A DNA stretch of 64,000 nucleotides from Paraburkholderia sp. IMGN_8 (GCF_038050405.1 NZ_CP150900.1:1860001-1924000), one strand, 5' to 3'. Positions 45,586 to 55,414 are shown, counted from the stretch's first letter. Numbers and translations: made by a program. The notes: a model not told the origin generated them from the letters alone.

Positions 45586-46350
45586 TCATTGAACAGACGG
45601 CAGCGACGCGCCGATGCCGTCCAGCAGTTCGTCCCGCACGCAGGTGAGCATTCCGTTGCGCCGGTCGCGTGGCCGTGGCGCGGCAATCTCGATGTCCCGC
45701 GCGAGGTGGCCCGCGCCGGTCTTGCCGGACGGCGCGAGCAGCAGCACGCGATCAGACAGATAAAGTGCTTCGTCCAGATCATGCGTGACGAGCAGCGCCG
45801 CGGTGCCGTGCGCTCGCGTGAGCGATAGCAGCAAATCCTGCAGCCGCGTCCGGGTCATCGCATCGACTGCGCTGAACGGCTCGTCGAGCAGCAATAGATC
45901 GGGCTGTGGGAATAGGCCGCGCGCGAGTGCGACGCGCTGCGCCATACCGCCGGATAGCTGCTTGGGCAATGCGTCCAGCAGACCGGCCAAACCGACCTCG
46001 CCGAGCAGTTCCACCACGCGCGGATCGCTGCCCCGCTGCGGCCCGGCGGAGAAGGCGACGTTGTCGCCGACGTTCAGCCATGGCAACAGGCGAGGCTCCT
46101 GAAAGATCACGCCGACCCTCGCCGACGGCCCGCGTTGCGGCACGCCGTCGAGCAGGATCTCGCCATCGAAGTCGCGATCGAGACCCGCGATCGCGCGCAG
46201 CAGTGTGCTCTTGCCGCAGCCGCTCGGGCCGACGAGACTCACGATTTCACCGCGCGCGATAGCGAATGCCACGCGCTCGAGGACGGTGCGCCCGTCGTAG
46301 TCCTTGCTGACTGCTCGGATCTCGAGCAGAGACGACGCGTTCGGCCGCAT
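45586..46350 (-). CDS. ssuB: Sulfonate-type ABC transporter ATPase
   Basis: The 254-residue ATPase has Walker A LVGPSGCGKSTLLRAIAG, signature QLSGGMAQRVALARGL and Walker B LLLLDEPFSAVDAMTR, followed by VTHDLDEALYLSDRV. The ATG at 46350 overlaps the permease TGA (TGATG), so translation is coupled; the frame extends to 46398 without a site. Symbol assigned by operon type; taurine or nitrate-type homologues are alternatives. Confidence 0.87.
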   Translation of the reverse strand: MRPNASSLLEIRAVSKDYDGRTVLERVAFAIARGEIVSLVGPSGCGKSTLLRAIAGLDRDFDGEILLDGVPQRGPSARVGVIFQEPRLLPWLNVGDNVAFSAGPQRGSDPRVVELLGEVGLAGLLDALPKQLSGGMAQRVALARGLFPQPDLLLLDEPFSAVDAMTRTRLQDLLLSLTRAHGTAALLVTHDLDEALYLSDRVLLLAPSGKTGAGHLARDIEIAAPRPRDRRNGMLTCVRDELLDGIGASLPSVQ

Positions 46351-47240
46351 CAGCGCGTGCTCCGCGAAGAAAGTTGATCGGTTGCCGTGTCGCGCCACGA
46401 CAGCGTATGCACCTCGATCGCTTTGAGAATGCTGTCACTGAGTTTGCCCAGCAGCGCGAGCAACAGGATCGCGCCGAACACGAGGTCGGGACGTCCGGTC
46501 TCGCGGCCATCGCTAAGCAGGTAACCGAGTCCGCGGGTGGCCGCGATCAGTTCCGCCGCCACCATGAACATCCACGTGAGACTCAAGCCCGTGCGCAATC
46601 CGGTGAAGATCTGTGGAAACGAGGCGGGCAACAGGATGCGCGTGAAAAGCGCACGCTGAGTCAGGCGATTGACTTCACCGAGTTCGATCAGCTTTCTGTC
46701 GACGTCGCGAATCCCCGCCACGACGCTGAGCTGCACCGGAAAGAACGCGCCGATCGCGATCAGCGTGATTTTCGGTGCTTCGTCGATACCCATCCACAGC
46801 AGGAGAATCGGCACCCACGCAAGCGACGGAATCGCGCGCAGCGCCTGAAAGGCCGGGTCGAGCAGCGCATCGAGACGCCGGCTCAGACCCATCGCCGCGC
46901 CGAGCAGGAGCGCGAGTGCGGCGCCGAGACCGAAACCGGCAAAGACGCGCGCGCAGCTTGCCCCGATATGACGGCCGAGGCGGGCGCCGCCCAGCTCCCA
47001 GAGTGTTCGCGCGATGGAACTCGGCGCCGGCACCAGATGTTCCGGCAAGATCGACAGGCGGACCAGCACTTCGATGAGGGCGAGAAACCCGAACGGCAAA
47101 GCCAGGCCGGCGATGCGCCAGCGCTTGAGCGGATCGCGCGGCCGCGCCGGGGCGCGGCGAACCGGTTCAGCCGAGTCGCGCTCGTGAAGCGTGAGCGAAT
47201 CGTCGGCGGCCATGTTGATCTGACGGATTGCGCGGCTCAT
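46350..47240 (-). CDS. ssuC: Sulfonate-type ABC transporter permease
   Basis: The 296-residue permease has six hydrophobic segments and the EAA loop LIELGEVNRLTQRALFTRIL, with FTGLRTGLSLTWMFMVAAEL after it, as in SsuC/TauC. It starts 7 bp after the stop of the upstream binding-protein gene and overlaps the ATPase gene. Confidence 0.87.
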   Translation of the reverse strand: MSRAIRQINMAADDSLTLHERDSAEPVRRAPARPRDPLKRWRIAGLALPFGFLALIEVLVRLSILPEHLVPAPSSIARTLWELGGARLGRHIGASCARVFAGFGLGAALALLLGAAMGLSRRLDALLDPAFQALRAIPSLAWVPILLLWMGIDEAPKITLIAIGAFFPVQLSVVAGIRDVDRKLIELGEVNRLTQRALFTRILLPASFPQIFTGLRTGLSLTWMFMVAAELIAATRGLGYLLSDGRETGRPDLVFGAILLLALLGKLSDSILKAIEVHTLSWRDTATDQLSSRSTR

Positions 47241-47246
47241 TTGTCG

Positions 47247-48290
47247 TTACTTGCCGCTGTTCGCTGCGATGACCGGCTGGGCCGCCTTCACGTCGATCAA
47301 CGCGTCGATCACCGCGTTCAGATCGGTGCCGGGTTTGACCAGTTGCTCCTGCACGAGCAGGGGGGCGGCGGCTTTCAGCGCAGCTAATTGCCGTTCACCG
47401 GGCTGAGGTTGACCGAAATCGTTGCGGCTCAGTTGCAGTCTGGCGACCGGCAGCGACAGCTTCGATTCCTCTGCGATGATTTTTGCCGTCTCGTCAGGAT
47501 GGGCGGCGATCCACAGCCGTGCTTTCTCGTACACCTTCAGCACATGCGCCAGCGTGTCGGGATGCGTGCTGATGAAATCTTGCCGAGCATTCAGGAAACC
47601 CCACGTGTTGAAGTCGACGTTCCGGTAAAGCAGGCGGGCGCCATCGTCGATCTGCGCGGCAGCCATGTGCGGATCGAGACCGGCCCATGCATCCACCTGA
47701 GCGTTCGCCAGCGCGACGCGTCCGTCCGGGTGCTACAGGTTCACGATCTCGACGTCGTCGCGCGACAGGCCGGCGGTATGCAGCGCGCGTAATGTGAAGA
47801 GGAATGGGTCGGTGCCCTTGGTTGCGGCGATCTTTTTGCCTTTCAGATCGGCGAGGGTCTTGATTGGCGAGTCTTTGCGCACGACCAGCGCCGTCCATTC
47901 GGGCCGGGAAAAAATGTAGACGGCGCGAATTGGATTGCCGTTCGCCTTTGCGAGTACCGCAGCGAGGCCTGCCGTTGAGCCGATGTCGATGGCGCCGCTG
48001 TTCAGATATTCGAGCGCCCGGTTGCTGCCGAGACTCAGCACCCACTTGACCTGCGTATGATTCGGCGCGAGTTCCTGTTCGAGCCAGCCGTTGCGCTTGA
48101 TGACCAGACTTTCCGGCGAATAGTACGCGTAGTCGAGTCTCAGTTCGGCGGGCGGGGCAGCCTGCGCCGCGTGGGGAGCGAGGACGATAATAGTGGCCGC
48201 TGCCAACGCGAGAAAAGCGGCCAGTCCGGCCAGCAGACGGCGCGGCTTCTGAACGAATGGCTTCAACGCTGCCCCCCGGGAGAATGTCAT
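47247..48290 (-). pseudogene. ssuA: Sulfonate-binding protein (SsuA-like) with one in-frame amber codon
   Basis: Two open parts (48290-47736 and 47732-47247) are in the same frame and separated only by TAG at 47733-47735. Before it the protein reads signal peptide, LRLDYAYYSPESLVIKRNGW, GSNRALEYLNSGAIDIGSTA, SRDDVEIVNL. After it come HPDGRVALANAQVDAWAGLD, STHPDTLAHVLKVYEKARLW. The family usually has Gln at this point (VNLQHPDG), so CAG to TAG is a single change. The rest is intact over about 348 codons, so the mutation may be recent, suppressed, or a sequencing error. It heads the ABC operon. Confidence 0.82.
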
Positions 48291-48415
48291 TGAATGGTCC
48301 TTGAAACTGTTTCGTTATGACCGTTCAATGTAATCAACGCGCGAGCGCAAGCGAACCAATAAAAGCTCACAACTAAAGCACATGCCGCGCTATGGCGGTG
48401 ATGACGGATAAGCGA

Positions 48416-48454
48416 CGCACGCCGGCATGCCGTTGAAAGACATGCCGGCGTGCG
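48416..48454. terminator. Perfect 14-bp inverted repeat between divergent genes
   Basis: CGCACGCCGGCATG (48416-48429) and CATGCCGGCGTGCG (48441-48454) form a strong hairpin with an 11-nt loop. It lies between the divergent ABC operon and the cysteine desulfurase gene. The absence of a T run and its position make a regulatory or structural role as likely as termination. Confidence 0.4.
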
Positions 48455-48540
48455 TGGTCTGTCTGGCGTTGGGCCTGTAGGTTGGTTTCTAGAAATCCAG
48501 GCCCGGTGCGCCTGCGCCGGGAGCGTCGCCGGATATCGTC

Positions 48541-49998
48541 GTGCCAGGCTGGAACGAAGTGACCGCGCAATCGCTCGGTCTGCCCGGTGTTGACGAACCA
48601 CTTGCCGAGCCACGCTTCCCGTACGATCGGCCGGCGGCCTCGTACGCCGCGCCGGGCACGCGGCCGGCGGAACGTGGCGGCGGCTTGCACTATTTTCTGA
48701 ATCTGAACGAGCCGTCGCGCTTCCCTGGGCAAGCGTCCGGGGCGACGGACGACGTGCCGCATGCCGGGCCGTCAGCCCACCCGCCGTTCGATGTGAATGC
48801 GATTCGCCGTGACTTTCCGATTCTGCAGGAGCGAGTCAACGGCCGCAAGTTGGTGTGGTTCGACAATGCCGCGACCACGCACAAACCGCAGGCGGTGATC
48901 GATCGGCTGGCGTATTTCTACGCACATGAAAACTCGAACATCCATCGGGCGGCGCACGCGCTGGCCGGCCGTGCGACCGACGCGTACGAAGCCGCGCGCA
49001 GCAAGGTGCAGCGATTCATCGGCGCGGCCTCGCCGGAAGAAATCATCTTCGTTCGCGGCACCACCGAAGCGATCAACCTGATCGCGACGACGTGGGGTGT
49101 GCAGAACGTCGGCGAAGGCGACGAGATCATCGTCTCGCATCTGGAGCATCACGCGAACATCGTGCCGTGGCAGCAGCTTGCCGCGCAAACCGGTGCGAAG
49201 CTGCGCGTGATTCCGGTTGACGACAACGGCCAGGTGTTGCTCGACGAATACCGGCGGCTTCTCAACGACCGGACGAAGATCGTTTCCGTCACGCAGGTGT
49301 CGAACGCGCTGGGAACGGTCGTGCCGGTCAAGGAGATCGTCGAGCTGGCGCATCGCGCGGGGGCGAAGGCGCTGGTCGACGGCGCGCAGTCGGTGTCGCA
49401 TATGCGGGTGGACGTGCAGGCGCTCGACGCGGACTTCTTCGTGTTCTCGGGCCACAAGGTGTTCGGCCCGACCGGCATCGGCGTGGTCTACGGCAAGCGC
49501 GCGATCCTGGAAGACATGCCGCCGTGGCAAGGTGGCGGCAACATGATCGCGGACGTGACCTTCGAGCGCACCGTATTCCAGCCGCCGCCGAATCGCTTCG
49601 AAGCCGGCACGGGGAATATCGCCGACGCGGTTGGTCTGGGCGCGGCGATCGATTACGTGCAGCGGGTGGGCATCGAGAATATCGCGCGCTATGAACACGA
49701 TCTGCTCGCATATGCGACGAGCGTGCTGCAACCGGTGCCGGGTGTGCGGCTGATCGGCACAGCGCGCGACAAGGCCAGTGTGCTGTCGTTCGTGTTGAAG
49801 GGCTACGAGACCGAGGAAGTGGGGCAGGCGCTGAACGAAGAGGGCATCGCCGTGCGTTCGGGCCATCATTGCGCGCAGCCGATCTTGCGGCGCTTCGGTG
49901 TCGAAGCAACGGTGAGGCCGTCCCTCGCGTTCTATAACACCTGCGATGAAGTCGATGCGCTGGTGTCGGTGGTGCGGCGGCTGTCTTCGCGGCGTTGA
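48541..49998 (+). CDS. SufS-like cysteine desulfurase, family 2A encapsulin cargo type
   Basis: The PLP enzyme domain begins at about residue 82 (FDVNAIRRDFPILQERVNGR). The Schiff-base Lys is in FVFSGHKVFGPTGIGVVYG and the active Cys in RSGHHCAQPILRRFGV, as in type II desulfurases. In front lie about 80 residues of Pro/Gly/Ala-rich, probably disordered sequence with LGLPGVDEP and LHYFLNLNEP, resembling the cargo-loading extension of desulfurases packed in family 2A (SrpI) encapsulins. The frame starts at GTG 48541 and is open only to a TAG at 48490, so the extension is shorter than the roughly 200 residues usual there. No shell gene is in the window. A sulfur role agrees with the divergent sulfonate ABC operon. 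Confidence 0.82.
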   Translation: MPGWNEVTAQSLGLPGVDEPLAEPRFPYDRPAASYAAPGTRPAERGGGLHYFLNLNEPSRFPGQASGATDDVPHAGPSAHPPFDVNAIRRDFPILQERVNGRKLVWFDNAATTHKPQAVIDRLAYFYAHENSNIHRAAHALAGRATDAYEAARSKVQRFIGAASPEEIIFVRGTTEAINLIATTWGVQNVGEGDEIIVSHLEHHANIVPWQQLAAQTGAKLRVIPVDDNGQVLLDEYRRLLNDRTKIVSVTQVSNALGTVVPVKEIVELAHRAGAKALVDGAQSVSHMRVDVQALDADFFVFSGHKVFGPTGIGVVYGKRAILEDMPPWQGGGNMIADVTFERTVFQPPPNRFEAGTGNIADAVGLGAAIDYVQRVGIENIARYEHDLLAYATSVLQPVPGVRLIGTARDKASVLSFVLKGYETEEVGQALNEEGIAVRSGHHCAQPILRRFGVEATVRPSLAFYNTCDEVDALVSVVRRLSSRR

Positions 49999-50097
49999 CG
50001 ATAAGCGATGACGACAGGCGACGGCCCACTACGGTCGCCGCCTGCCGTCAGTCGCGCACCACACGTGACCCCGCAAAAAATTTTTCGATGTGCTGAA

Positions 50098-50517
50098 TCA
50101 AGGCGGACTGTCGAATCGCCCCGCGCCGATGAACCCGCACGCCGAACCCGCGCCTTGCAGCAGGCGGCCGATCTGGGCGGCCTCCACGCTGCCGAGGCCG
50201 AACAGTGCCGCCCCGACGGCAACGAGAACAATGCCGGCCGGAATGACGGCTTTGCCGCCGAGCCGATCGAGCAACGCGCCGACAACGATCGAGAACAGCG
50301 CATAGGTGTAGTAGTACAGGCCGACGAGCGCGCCCACGCCCAGCGCATCGCGGGAGAACGCCGCACTCAACTCGGGAATCATCACGCCCGGCGCGGAACG
50401 CAGCATGTACTGCATGAAGTAGAACGCGGCACAAAAAAGCCAGGCGACGACGAAACCCATGTGTATGGGCCCGCGGTCTGATGGAATATTTATCGTGCTT
50501 GCGACCTTGCTGGACAT
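50098..50517 (-). pseudogene. MFS transporter, N-terminal fragment
   Basis: From an ATG at 50517 the frame reads RGPIHMGFVVAWLFCAAFYF, VGLYYYTYALFSIVVGALLD, RLGGKAVIPAGIVLVAVGAA and LLQGAGSACGFIGA, i.e. the first four helices of a major-facilitator transporter. Homology stops at about 50113 and the frame ends after a few unrelated residues. A full member would have about 420 residues, so this is a truncated gene. Confidence 0.8.
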
Positions 50518-50568
50518 GGTTCGAGTTCCATTGTTTAGATAACGGTCCCTGCACACTCGCGGACTGCA

Positions 50569-52290
50569 CTACCGGAACAGATTGACCTTCGCGAGGTCGA
50601 TGAGCTGCTGGCCTCGACCGTCCATGACGGCACGAAGCATAAACAGTCCAAAGTGGTAAGTCTGGTCAACGGTGGTCGCAGGAGGCATCACGAGTTCCTG
50701 GCGTGCGCTCACCACGTCGACGAGAGCCGGACCCGGATGGGCGAATGCTTCGCGTAGGGCTCCTTCCAGCTCCGCAGGGTGCTCGACGCGCACGCCTTTG
50801 ATTCCGATCGCATTGGCCATCGCGGCGAAGTTCGGATTTTTCAGGTCACATCCCGTATCAAGGAACCCAGTGGCCTTCATCTCCATTTCTACGAAGCCGA
50901 GCGTTCCATTGTTGAGCACGACGACTTTGACCGGCAAACCTGTTTGAATCAGCGTCAAAAACTCACCCATCATCATGGTGAAGCCGCCGTCACCTGACAT
51001 CGAAATCACCTGTCGGTCCCTGAAAGCGGCCTGCGCGCCAATCGAGTGCAACAGCGAGTTGGCCATCGAGCCATGGTTGAACGAACCAACCAGGCGTCGT
51101 TTGCCGTTCATCTTCAGATATCTGGCCGCCCATGCGACAGGGGTGCCGACGTCGCAGGAGAAGATGGCGTCCTCGTCCGCGAGTTCGCTGACGAGCCGGG
51201 TTACGTACTGCGGATGGATGGTGCTGCTGCCCGCTTCTGGTTCCGCCAGCGCGTCCAGACTCTTGCGAGCCTTGCGATAGTCGTCGAGCGCGCGATTCAG
51301 GAAGCTGCCGTCCGCTTTCTCCTGAATCATTGGAAGAAGTTCATTGAGCGTATCCTTGACTGTTCCCAATACGCCGAGCTCTATCGGGCATCGATTGCCG
51401 AGCGCTTCGGCCCTCGTATCGACTTGCGCGATGGTTACGCCCTCCGGGTAGAACTGTCGATAAGGGAAGTCGGTACCCAACATCAGGAGCATGTCGCAAC
51501 TCTTCATCGCGGAATAACCGGAGGCGAACCCGATGAGGCCCGTCATTCCCACATCGAACGGGTTATCGTATTCGATGTACTCCTTTCCTCGCAGCGAGTG
51601 CACGATTGGCGCTTGTAGCTTGCGGGCGAGTTCTACGACTTCCGTGTGGGAATCCTTGCAACCCGCACCACAAAGCAATGTCACTCGCGACGACCCGTTC
51701 AACAGACGTGCGAGTTCCGCGACGTCGTCGTTAGATGGGCGAATCACCGGAGCGGAAGGCGCGCTCCAGTTCGGCACAGGTTTTGCGAGAGGCCCGAGTG
51801 CCACATTTCCAGGTATGACGACAACAGCGACGCCTTTGCGCGCAACTGCCGTCCGGATGGCACGGCCCAGGATTTGCGGTAGTTGGTCAGGACTGTGGAC
51901 GAGTTCGACGTAGTGACTACATTCCTTGAACAGCACTTCGGGGCGGGTAGCCTGAAAATAGTCGATGCCGATTTCCGTACTCGGGATATGCGCGGCGATA
52001 GCGAGAACAGGAACGCCGTTCCGATGGCAGTCGAACAAGCCGTTGATAAGATGCAGATTCCCCGGACCGCAGCTTCCGCAGCAGACTGCGAGTTGCCCTG
52101 TGAGATGAGCCTCGGCGCCAGCGGCGAAAGCCGCGCTTTCCTCATGCCGCATGTGAACCCATTCAATCGAACCATCCCGGCGCAGGGAGTCCGTGAATCC
52201 ATTGAGCGAATCCCCCACCACACCGAACACACGCTTCACTCCGGCATTTACTAGTGCACCCACCATGTAGTCGGCAGCTATCGTTGCCAT
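50569..52290 (-). CDS. poxB: Pyruvate dehydrogenase (quinone) / pyruvate oxidase
   Basis: The 573-residue thiamine-diphosphate enzyme has the length of E. coli PoxB. It has VFGVVGDSLNGFTDSLRRDG, HEESAAFAAGAEAHLTGQLA with the catalytic Glu, CCGSCGPGNLHLINGLFDCH, and the TPP/Mg motif SGDGGFTMMMGEFLTLIQTG to LNNGTLG. The C-terminal residues HFGLFMLRAVMDGRGQQLID fit the membrane-binding tail region. It converts pyruvate to acetate and CO2 and reduces quinone at the membrane. GGAG lies 7 nt before the ATG at 52290. Confidence 0.9.
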   Translation of the reverse strand: MATIAADYMVGALVNAGVKRVFGVVGDSLNGFTDSLRRDGSIEWVHMRHEESAAFAAGAEAHLTGQLAVCCGSCGPGNLHLINGLFDCHRNGVPVLAIAAHIPSTEIGIDYFQATRPEVLFKECSHYVELVHSPDQLPQILGRAIRTAVARKGVAVVVIPGNVALGPLAKPVPNWSAPSAPVIRPSNDDVAELARLLNGSSRVTLLCGAGCKDSHTEVVELARKLQAPIVHSLRGKEYIEYDNPFDVGMTGLIGFASGYSAMKSCDMLLMLGTDFPYRQFYPEGVTIAQVDTRAEALGNRCPIELGVLGTVKDTLNELLPMIQEKADGSFLNRALDDYRKARKSLDALAEPEAGSSTIHPQYVTRLVSELADEDAIFSCDVGTPVAWAARYLKMNGKRRLVGSFNHGSMANSLLHSIGAQAAFRDRQVISMSGDGGFTMMMGEFLTLIQTGLPVKVVVLNNGTLGFVEMEMKATGFLDTGCDLKNPNFAAMANAIGIKGVRVEHPAELEGALREAFAHPGPALVDVVSARQELVMPPATTVDQTYHFGLFMLRAVMDGRGQQLIDLAKVNLFR

Positions 52291-52371
52291 TTCGCATCTC
52301 CATTGATTAAGCAACTACGGCAAGCCGGATGCTTTTCGAGAGACTCAAAGACATATCCCGAGTGAGTGCAG

Positions 52372-52615
52372 TGCAATCACCAAGCCGTAGTGACTGAATT
52401 GAACGTTTCGTTGCGCCATGTTCTTGATAATAGTTGGCGGGGCAAAGGACGGCTATTACATGAATCTGGCATCAGCCCGGCGAGGCTATTGGCGCTCGAC
52501 GCTTGTTGAGCAACGAGGCCAGGCACCTGGATCTGCCTCTGATTACATAAATATGCAATGTCCCGGCCGAGCACAACGTCATATGTTGTGTCTGTGGACG
52601 CTTGATCAAAGCGCC
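52372..52615 (+). repeat. Dispersed conserved element, copy 1 (upstream of sdhC)
   Basis: About 240 bp is very similar to copy 2 at 62288-62530 and, over its second half, to copy 3 at 60180-60005. Shared landmarks are CTATTACATGAATCTGG, GGCTATTGGCGCTCGACGCT, TGTTGAGCAACG and CGTGGACGCTTG-like ends. GCTCGAC/GTTGAGC and CACAAC/GTTGTG can form hairpins. It ends about 210 bp before the sdhC start, on the same strand. No gene is visible in the rest of 52291-52823. Confidence 0.75.
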
Positions 52616-52823
52616 GGAACAGCTGGCCGAAAAGCTCGTATCTCCGCGACGTCTCGATGCACAAATGCGATCTGACGCCGCGCATCGCGAACTGCGTACC
52701 GGGACGAATGAGGCGCGTTGTCATGCTAGTTGCTTCGCGATTAGCAACGCTTAACGTGACTTTGGGGGCCAGTTGATGTTGCAGTGCGCCTTAATCACCG
52801 ATGCATTAGAGAAGGGGTCGAGC

Positions 52824-53240
52824 ATGGCTGAAATCTTAACGAAGCCCAGGCGGGAATTCAAAAATATCGGATTGGGGCAGATTTTGTTCGTGTATCGCCT
52901 GCCTCTTGCTGGGCGCACATCGATCTTGCATCGTGTCAGCGGTGTGTTGTTGTTTGTCTTCTTGCCGTTCCTGCTGTACCTCTTCGAGCAGAGCCTCACT
53001 TCTGAAACGAGCTTCGGGGTTTTCAAGGCGGTCCTTTCCAACGTCATCGTCAAGATCATCGTGCTCGTGCTCGCATGGGCTTTCCTCCATCACTTCTGCG
53101 CGGGCATCCGCTTCCTTGTGATGGATACGAATCACAAGGCGGTAACGAAGCAAGGCGGCAGAAGTACAGCGATGGCCGTTCTTGTCGTGTCGCTCATCCT
53201 CACGATCGCTTTCGCGCTCAAACTATTCGGAGCGTTCTAA
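52824..53240 (+). CDS. sdhC: Succinate dehydrogenase cytochrome b556 subunit
   Basis: The 138-residue membrane anchor has the N-terminal signature FVYRLPLAGRTSILHRVSGV and three hydrophobic segments. The probable haem ligand is in LHHFCAGIRFLVMD. It binds haem b and quinone together with SdhD. The ATG at 52824 follows GAAGGGG. It is first in sdhCDABE. Confidence 0.95.
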   Translation: MAEILTKPRREFKNIGLGQILFVYRLPLAGRTSILHRVSGVLLFVFLPFLLYLFEQSLTSETSFGVFKAVLSNVIVKIIVLVLAWAFLHHFCAGIRFLVMDTNHKAVTKQGGRSTAMAVLVVSLILTIAFALKLFGAF

Positions 53241-53242
53241 AA

Positions 53243-53611
53243 ATGGCAGAAAGTAATCATATCGGCCCGAAGCGTCTCGTCGTCGGTGCACATTACGGCT
53301 CGCGCGACTGGCTTGCGCAACGCGTGAGCGCCACAATCATGGCGGTTTACACGATCATTCTGCTCGCCTGGTTCTTCGGCGCACACGATTTCTCCTATCA
53401 AGGCTGGGCGTCGATCTTCTCCAGGCAGTGGATGAAGCTTGTGACATTCGTCGCGTTAGTTTCGCTTTTCTATCACGCGTGGGTTGGTATCCGCGACATC
53501 TGGATGGACTACGTGAAGCCCGTCGGCGTACGTCTTTTTCTCGAAGCGCTGACGGTCGTCTGGCTGCTCGCGTGTGCGGGCTATGCCGTGCAGATTCTCT
53601 GGAGAGTGTAA
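53243..53611 (+). CDS. sdhD: Succinate dehydrogenase hydrophobic anchor subunit
   Basis: The 122-residue protein has three membrane helices and the haem/quinone region SLFYHAWVGIRDIWMDYVKP. It starts 2 bp after sdhC. A longer open frame to 53075 overlaps sdhC and lacks a ribosome site. Confidence 0.95.
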   Translation: MAESNHIGPKRLVVGAHYGSRDWLAQRVSATIMAVYTIILLAWFFGAHDFSYQGWASIFSRQWMKLVTFVALVSLFYHAWVGIRDIWMDYVKPVGVRLFLEALTVVWLLACAGYAVQILWRV

Positions 53612-53614
53612 AGC

Positions 53615-55390
53615 ATGGTTGCGATCAAGAATTCTCTGCCGCGTCGCAAGTTTGACGTGGTCATCGTCGGCGCCGGCGGATCGGGGCTGCGTGCTTCGCT
53701 CCAACTTGCGCGCGCTGGTCTATCGGTTTGCGTGCTGTCCAAGGTGTTCCCCACGCGCTCGCATACGGTGGCTGCCCAGGGCGGCATCGGCGCATCGCTC
53801 GGCAACATGAGCGAGGACAACTGGCACTATCACTTTTACGACACCATCAAGGGCTCGGACTGGCTCGGCGATCAGGACGCGATCGAGTTCATGTGCCGCG
53901 AAGCGCCGAACGCCGTCTATGAACTGGAACACATGGGCATGCCGTTCGACCGCAACGCGGACGGCACGATTTATCAACGTCCGTTCGGCGGCCATACCGC
54001 GAACTACGGCGAAAAGCCGGTGCAACGCGCATGCGCGGCGGCTGACCGTACCGGCCACGCGTTGCTGCATACGCTGTATCAGCAAAACGTGGCTGCCAGG
54101 ACGCAATTCTTCGTCGAATGGATGGCGCTTGACCTGATCCGCGACGCAGACGGCGACGTGCTCGGCGTGACCGCGCTGGAAATGGAAACCGGCGACGTCT
54201 ACATTCTCGAAGGCAAGTGCACGTTGTTTGCAACGGGTGGGGCAGGACGTATTTTCGCCGCTACAACTAACGCGTTCATCAACACCGGTGACGGCCTCGG
54301 CATGGCAGCGCGTGCCGGCTTCGCCTTGCAAGACATGGAATTCTGGCAATTCCACCCGACGGGCGTGGCCGGCGCCGGCGTGCTGATTACCGAAGGCGTG
54401 CGCGGCGAAGGCGGCGTCTTGCGCAACGCGGACGGCGATCGTTTCATGGAGCGCTATGCGCCGACGCTGAAGGACCTCGCGCCGCGCGATTTCGTCTCGC
54501 GTTCGATGGGCCAGGAGATCAATGAAGGCCGCGGCGTGGGCCCAAACAAGGACCACATTCTGCTGGACCTGTCGCACATCGGCGCCGAGACGATCATGAA
54601 GCGTCTGCCGTCGATCCGCGAGATCGCAATAAGGTTTGCGAATGTCGATCCCATCAAGGAGCCGATCCCGGTCGTACCGACCATCCACTATCAGATGGGC
54701 GGCATCCCAACGAACATGCACGGCCAGGTTGTCGGTACGGCGAAGGGCCACGAAGAGCCGGTCAACGGTTTCTACGCCGTGGGCGAATGCTCGTGCGTGT
54801 CGGTCCACGGCGCGAACCGCCTGGGCACGAACTCGCTGCTCGACCTGGTGGTGTTCGGCCGCGCAGCCGGTAACCACATCATCAGGCACGTGAAGGAAAT
54901 CAAGGAGCACAAACCGCTGCCGGCCGACGCCGCCGATTTCGCGCTGTCGCGTCTTGACAAGCTCGAGAAGTCTTCGTCGGGCGAATACACGCAAGCGATC
55001 GCGGGCGACATCCGTTCGGCGATGCAAAAGCATGCGGGCGTATTCCGCACGCAAGAATTGATGGACGAAGGCGTCAAGATGCTGGCGCGACTGAAGGAAC
55101 GCGTAGGACACGTCCACCTGAAAGACAAGTCGAAGGTGTTCAACACCGCGCGCGTCGAAGCACTGGAACTGGCGAACATGATCGAAGTAGCGCGCGCCAC
55201 GATGGTCTCGGCCTCAGCGCGAAAGGAAAGCCGCGGCGCTCATGCACCGGGCGACTACAAGGAACGGGACGATAAAAACTGGCTGCGCCATACGCTGTGG
55301 TTTAGCGTTGGCGACCGCCTCGACTACAAGCCGGTGCATATGAAGCCGCTGACCGTCGACCCGGTTCCGCCGAAACCCCGGACGTTCTAA
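53615..55390 (+). CDS. sdhA: Succinate dehydrogenase flavoprotein subunit
   Basis: The 591-residue protein has FDVVIVGAGGSGLRASLQLA, the covalent FAD histidine in RSHTVAAQGGIGASLGN, the substrate region WQFHPTGVAGAGVLITEGVR and HGANRLGTNSLLDLVVFGRA. It oxidises succinate to fumarate and passes electrons to SdhB. FAD attachment is expected to need SdhE, encoded at the end of the operon. Confidence 0.97.
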   Translation: MVAIKNSLPRRKFDVVIVGAGGSGLRASLQLARAGLSVCVLSKVFPTRSHTVAAQGGIGASLGNMSEDNWHYHFYDTIKGSDWLGDQDAIEFMCREAPNAVYELEHMGMPFDRNADGTIYQRPFGGHTANYGEKPVQRACAAADRTGHALLHTLYQQNVAARTQFFVEWMALDLIRDADGDVLGVTALEMETGDVYILEGKCTLFATGGAGRIFAATTNAFINTGDGLGMAARAGFALQDMEFWQFHPTGVAGAGVLITEGVRGEGGVLRNADGDRFMERYAPTLKDLAPRDFVSRSMGQEINEGRGVGPNKDHILLDLSHIGAETIMKRLPSIREIAIRFANVDPIKEPIPVVPTIHYQMGGIPTNMHGQVVGTAKGHEEPVNGFYAVGECSCVSVHGANRLGTNSLLDLVVFGRAAGNHIIRHVKEIKEHKPLPADAADFALSRLDKLEKSSSGEYTQAIAGDIRSAMQKHAGVFRTQELMDEGVKMLARLKERVGHVHLKDKSKVFNTARVEALELANMIEVARATMVSASARKESRGAHAPGDYKERDDKNWLRHTLWFSVGDRLDYKPVHMKPLTVDPVPPKPRTF

Positions 55391-55414
55391 GGCACAAGTC
55401 AAAGGAATTCAGAA

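Noticed and set aside
52418..52675. Small conserved open frame (YYMNL, RRGYWRSTLVEQRG) in the dispersed element
   Set aside because: Copy 3 has a one-base deletion that shifts the frame, and the substitutions between copies 1 and 2 are not concentrated at third codon positions. A non-coding element is more likely.
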